Shown piece by piece: positions 14,045 to 15,109 of a DNA stretch of 15,109 nucleotides (position 1 is its first letter; every line of letters begins with the position of its first letter). This DNA is from WHSM01 sp036375165. GTDB lineage: Bacteria; Actinomycetota; Actinomycetes; Mycobacteriales; Micromonosporaceae. The DNA is taken from assembly GCA_036375165.1 (NCBI GenBank), contig DASUSI010000100.1, positions 1 to 15,109 of the forward strand. Reading direction: 5' to 3'. The notes below the pieces were generated by a model, which had not been told where the DNA came from, made no database searches, and saw only the letters and a program-made list of their open reading frames with translations. A program made the position numbers and the translations under genes.

Positions 14045-14229
14045 TGGACAAGGTTGGCGATCGCCCCTCGCAGTTGCGCGAGGGATATCTGCTGGTCGTC
14101 AGTCTCGGCGGTGAGTCCGGCCGCGATCCACTCGCGGTGCCCTCGCCCTTTGTGTCCCCACCCGCCCTTTGGAATTACTCGTCTAGGGGGCAGGAGGCTC
14201 CCGCTGCTTGAACCATTGATCTGACGCAT
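14026..14229 (-). CDS. Possible small protein of unknown function
   Basis: A 67-residue frame on the minus strand from ATG 14229 to TGA 14028-14026. The second half (GHREWIAAGLTAETDDQQ, then ISLAQLRGAIANLVQSG) has protein-like composition and would form two helices. The first half is Gly/Ser/Pro/Arg rich and less convincing. No good ribosome site precedes the ATG. A strong hairpin directly after the stop is compatible with a real gene end. I do not recognise a family. It could be the tail of a degraded gene or a chance frame. Confidence 0.25.
   Translation of the reverse strand: MRQINGSSSGSLLPPRRVIPKGGWGHKGRGHREWIAAGLTAETDDQQISLAQLRGAIANLVQSGHAA
14065..14084. repeat. Hairpin with 7-bp perfect stem
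   Basis: CCCTCGC (14065-14071) pairs with GCGAGGG (14078-14084), loop AGTTGC. It is the third in the series within 91 bp. Confidence 0.45.
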
Positions 14230-14283
14230 CCTGCGCGCTACGTTGACTCTCTGGACCCTGCGGAGCCAAGAAACGGGACAAAT

Positions 14284-14847
14284 GTGCGCTACTGGATGGA
14301 TGTCTCAAAGCTTGTTCAACAGATAGTTCAGGCCCTCGCGATCATCATGACGGGGATTTGGGCGTACTTCAAATTCTTGCGCGGACGCACCTTTTCCTTT
14401 CGTCTGGAGTTGACACTCGAACCCAAGTTCGTCGGTTCGGAGGGCGCCGCGTTCCTGGCAACTACATTGACTTTGAAGAACACCGGACTGGCCGTTGTAC
14501 GTCTTGATCCAAAACTGAAATTCGTTCGGTCGTATTACTCTGCAACCGTATCGTGGAATGAGGCAAGAAATCATAGCTGGGGGGAGGAGTTGATACTTAC
14601 TCCAATATTTGAGGACCATGATCACATTGAACCTGGGGAAACGATTAATGACAATGTCGTCATTCCATTGCCACCAGGCTGCTACCGCACTCGGAAAGAG
14701 GCTGTCTTTCGTGTTGTCGGGGAGGTCTGGGCGAGACAGTCACCCTGGCGGCGTGACTGGCGCGGGTTAAGTGCTCTCCATAGGTTCATTCCGCAACGCA
14801 AGAACTATCGATGGTCAGCAACTGGAATTGTTTCAGGCGTGAGTTGA
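14284..14847 (+). CDS. Membrane-anchored protein of unknown function
   Basis: The 187-residue protein has one hydrophobic segment at about residues 11-32 (VQQIVQALAIIMTGIWAYFK). A mostly beta-type soluble region follows, including LELTLEPKF, ATTLTLKNTGLAVVRL, an acidic DHDHIEPGETI turn and an AVFRVVGEVWAR strand, which looks like a beta-sandwich. No catalytic motif is recognised. The start is GTG 14284; ATG 14296 is an alternative, and neither has a strong ribosome site. Base composition is distinct: bases 14521-14640 contain 55 G/C of 120 (46%), against about 70% or more in neighbouring genes, which suggests acquisition from a lower-GC source. The next gene starts 14 bp later and has the same composition, so the two probably work together. 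Function is not assigned. Confidence 0.75.
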   Translation: MRYWMDVSKLVQQIVQALAIIMTGIWAYFKFLRGRTFSFRLELTLEPKFVGSEGAAFLATTLTLKNTGLAVVRLDPKLKFVRSYYSATVSWNEARNHSWGEELILTPIFEDHDHIEPGETINDNVVIPLPPGCYRTRKEAVFRVVGEVWARQSPWRRDWRGLSALHRFIPQRKNYRWSATGIVSGVS

Positions 14848-14861
14848 GTGGGGAGTCCGTG

Positions 14862-15109
14862 ATGGAGGAGAGAGAATTTCCGTCAGGTCAATCGCAGGGC
14901 GGCTACAGGAAGCCGAAGTTCGGTCAATCTAATCCGTCCAATCAGAATCGGATGAGTGCGGCAGGGCGTCGAGAGAATCAGGACAAGCGTGATTCGGCTG
15001 GTTCTGGCCCGCCCGGCAACGGTGGCGGTTGTATGGTTCTACTACTGTTCGCGCTGACAGGAATAGTCGGAGTGGGGGGCCTGGCTATCGCAGTATTCAT
15101 GCGTATCTA
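14862..15109 (+). CDS. Small single-pass membrane protein of unknown function, 3' end cut by window
   Basis: An open frame from ATG 14862 runs off the right edge after 82 codons. GGGGAG (14850-14855) six bases upstream supports this start; GTG 14859 is the in-frame alternative. Residues 1-56 are hydrophilic and low in complexity, rich in Gln, Asn, Arg, Gly and Ser. Residues 57-80 (CMVLLLFALTGIVGVGGLAI) form a clear transmembrane helix after a GNGGG turn. The basic residues before the helix predict a cytoplasmic N-terminus. AGA and other A/T-ending codons are used, unlike the cluster genes but like the gene before it. I do not recognise a family. Confidence 0.65.
   Translation, partial: MEEREFPSGQSQGGYRKPKFGQSNPSNQNRMSAAGRRENQDKRDSAGSGPPGNGGGCMVLLLFALTGIVGVGGLAIAVFMRI

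Larger units (their letters stand above)
13788..14283. other. Intergenic stretch with successive hairpins between the cobalamin genes and the low-GC genes
   Basis: About 500 bp without a convincing gene. Three perfect GC-rich hairpins lie at 13994-14084. A minus-strand frame (14026-14229) is entered separately at low confidence. A second minus frame with a C-R-V-C-H motif (codons around 13871) has no good start and runs into the antisense of cobC. GC falls toward the right end, leading into the low-GC genes. Confidence 0.45.

Noticed and set aside
1..15109. CRISPR array, tRNA, rRNA or complete insertion sequence
   Set aside because: No regularly spaced repeats, no tRNA T-loop with cloverleaf, no rRNA segment and no transposase frame were seen.

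Overview
The window is very high in GC for most of its length. It has strong third-position G/C bias, GTG starts, apparently leaderless genes, a SARP regulator and cobalamin genes. This points to a filamentous actinomycete, probably Micromonosporaceae; that placement is inferred from style and gene content, not from a marker gene.

Left part (1-3239), a patchy accessory region. A WD40-repeat gene on the minus strand runs off the left edge and seems to have lost its N-terminal half. A decayed DUF3800-family gene (1035-1796) carries frame changes. A DUF2461-family gene (2224-2877) looks intact. A diverged direct repeat (612-715 and 3096-3187) brackets the two plus-strand genes, and one copy lies just upstream of the truncated WD40 gene.

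Middle part (3240-11713), a compact class II lanthipeptide cluster, which is the main item of interest. A divergent intergenic region (9769-9943) separates a minus-strand operon from a plus-strand SARP/NB-ARC regulator. The operon order is a 66-residue precursor peptide, a 962-residue LanM synthetase, an ABC transporter without a peptidase domain, and an FAD-dependent berberine-bridge-type oxidase. The genes are separated by 6 bp or overlap (ATGA; 25 nt), so they are probably co-transcribed and translationally coupled. In the proposed pathway the regulator switches on the operon, LanM dehydrates Ser/Thr and forms thioether rings with the four Cys of the core, the oxidase makes a further unknown change, and the transporter exports the product. 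The leader has no double-glycine site and no protease gene is visible, so leader removal must come from elsewhere. The core has a T-I-S-x-x-C block and a C-terminal Cys-Cys, as in lacticin 481-group lantibiotics, but Arg stands where those have an acidic residue.

Right part (11714-15109). Two overlapping cobalamin genes (CbiB/CobD-type synthase and a CobC/Rv2231c-type PLP decarboxylase) look like ordinary core metabolism. A roughly 500-bp stretch with three successive hairpins follows. After it come two genes of clearly lower GC: a 187-residue membrane-anchored protein of unknown function and the start of a small single-pass membrane protein cut by the window end. These look recently acquired.
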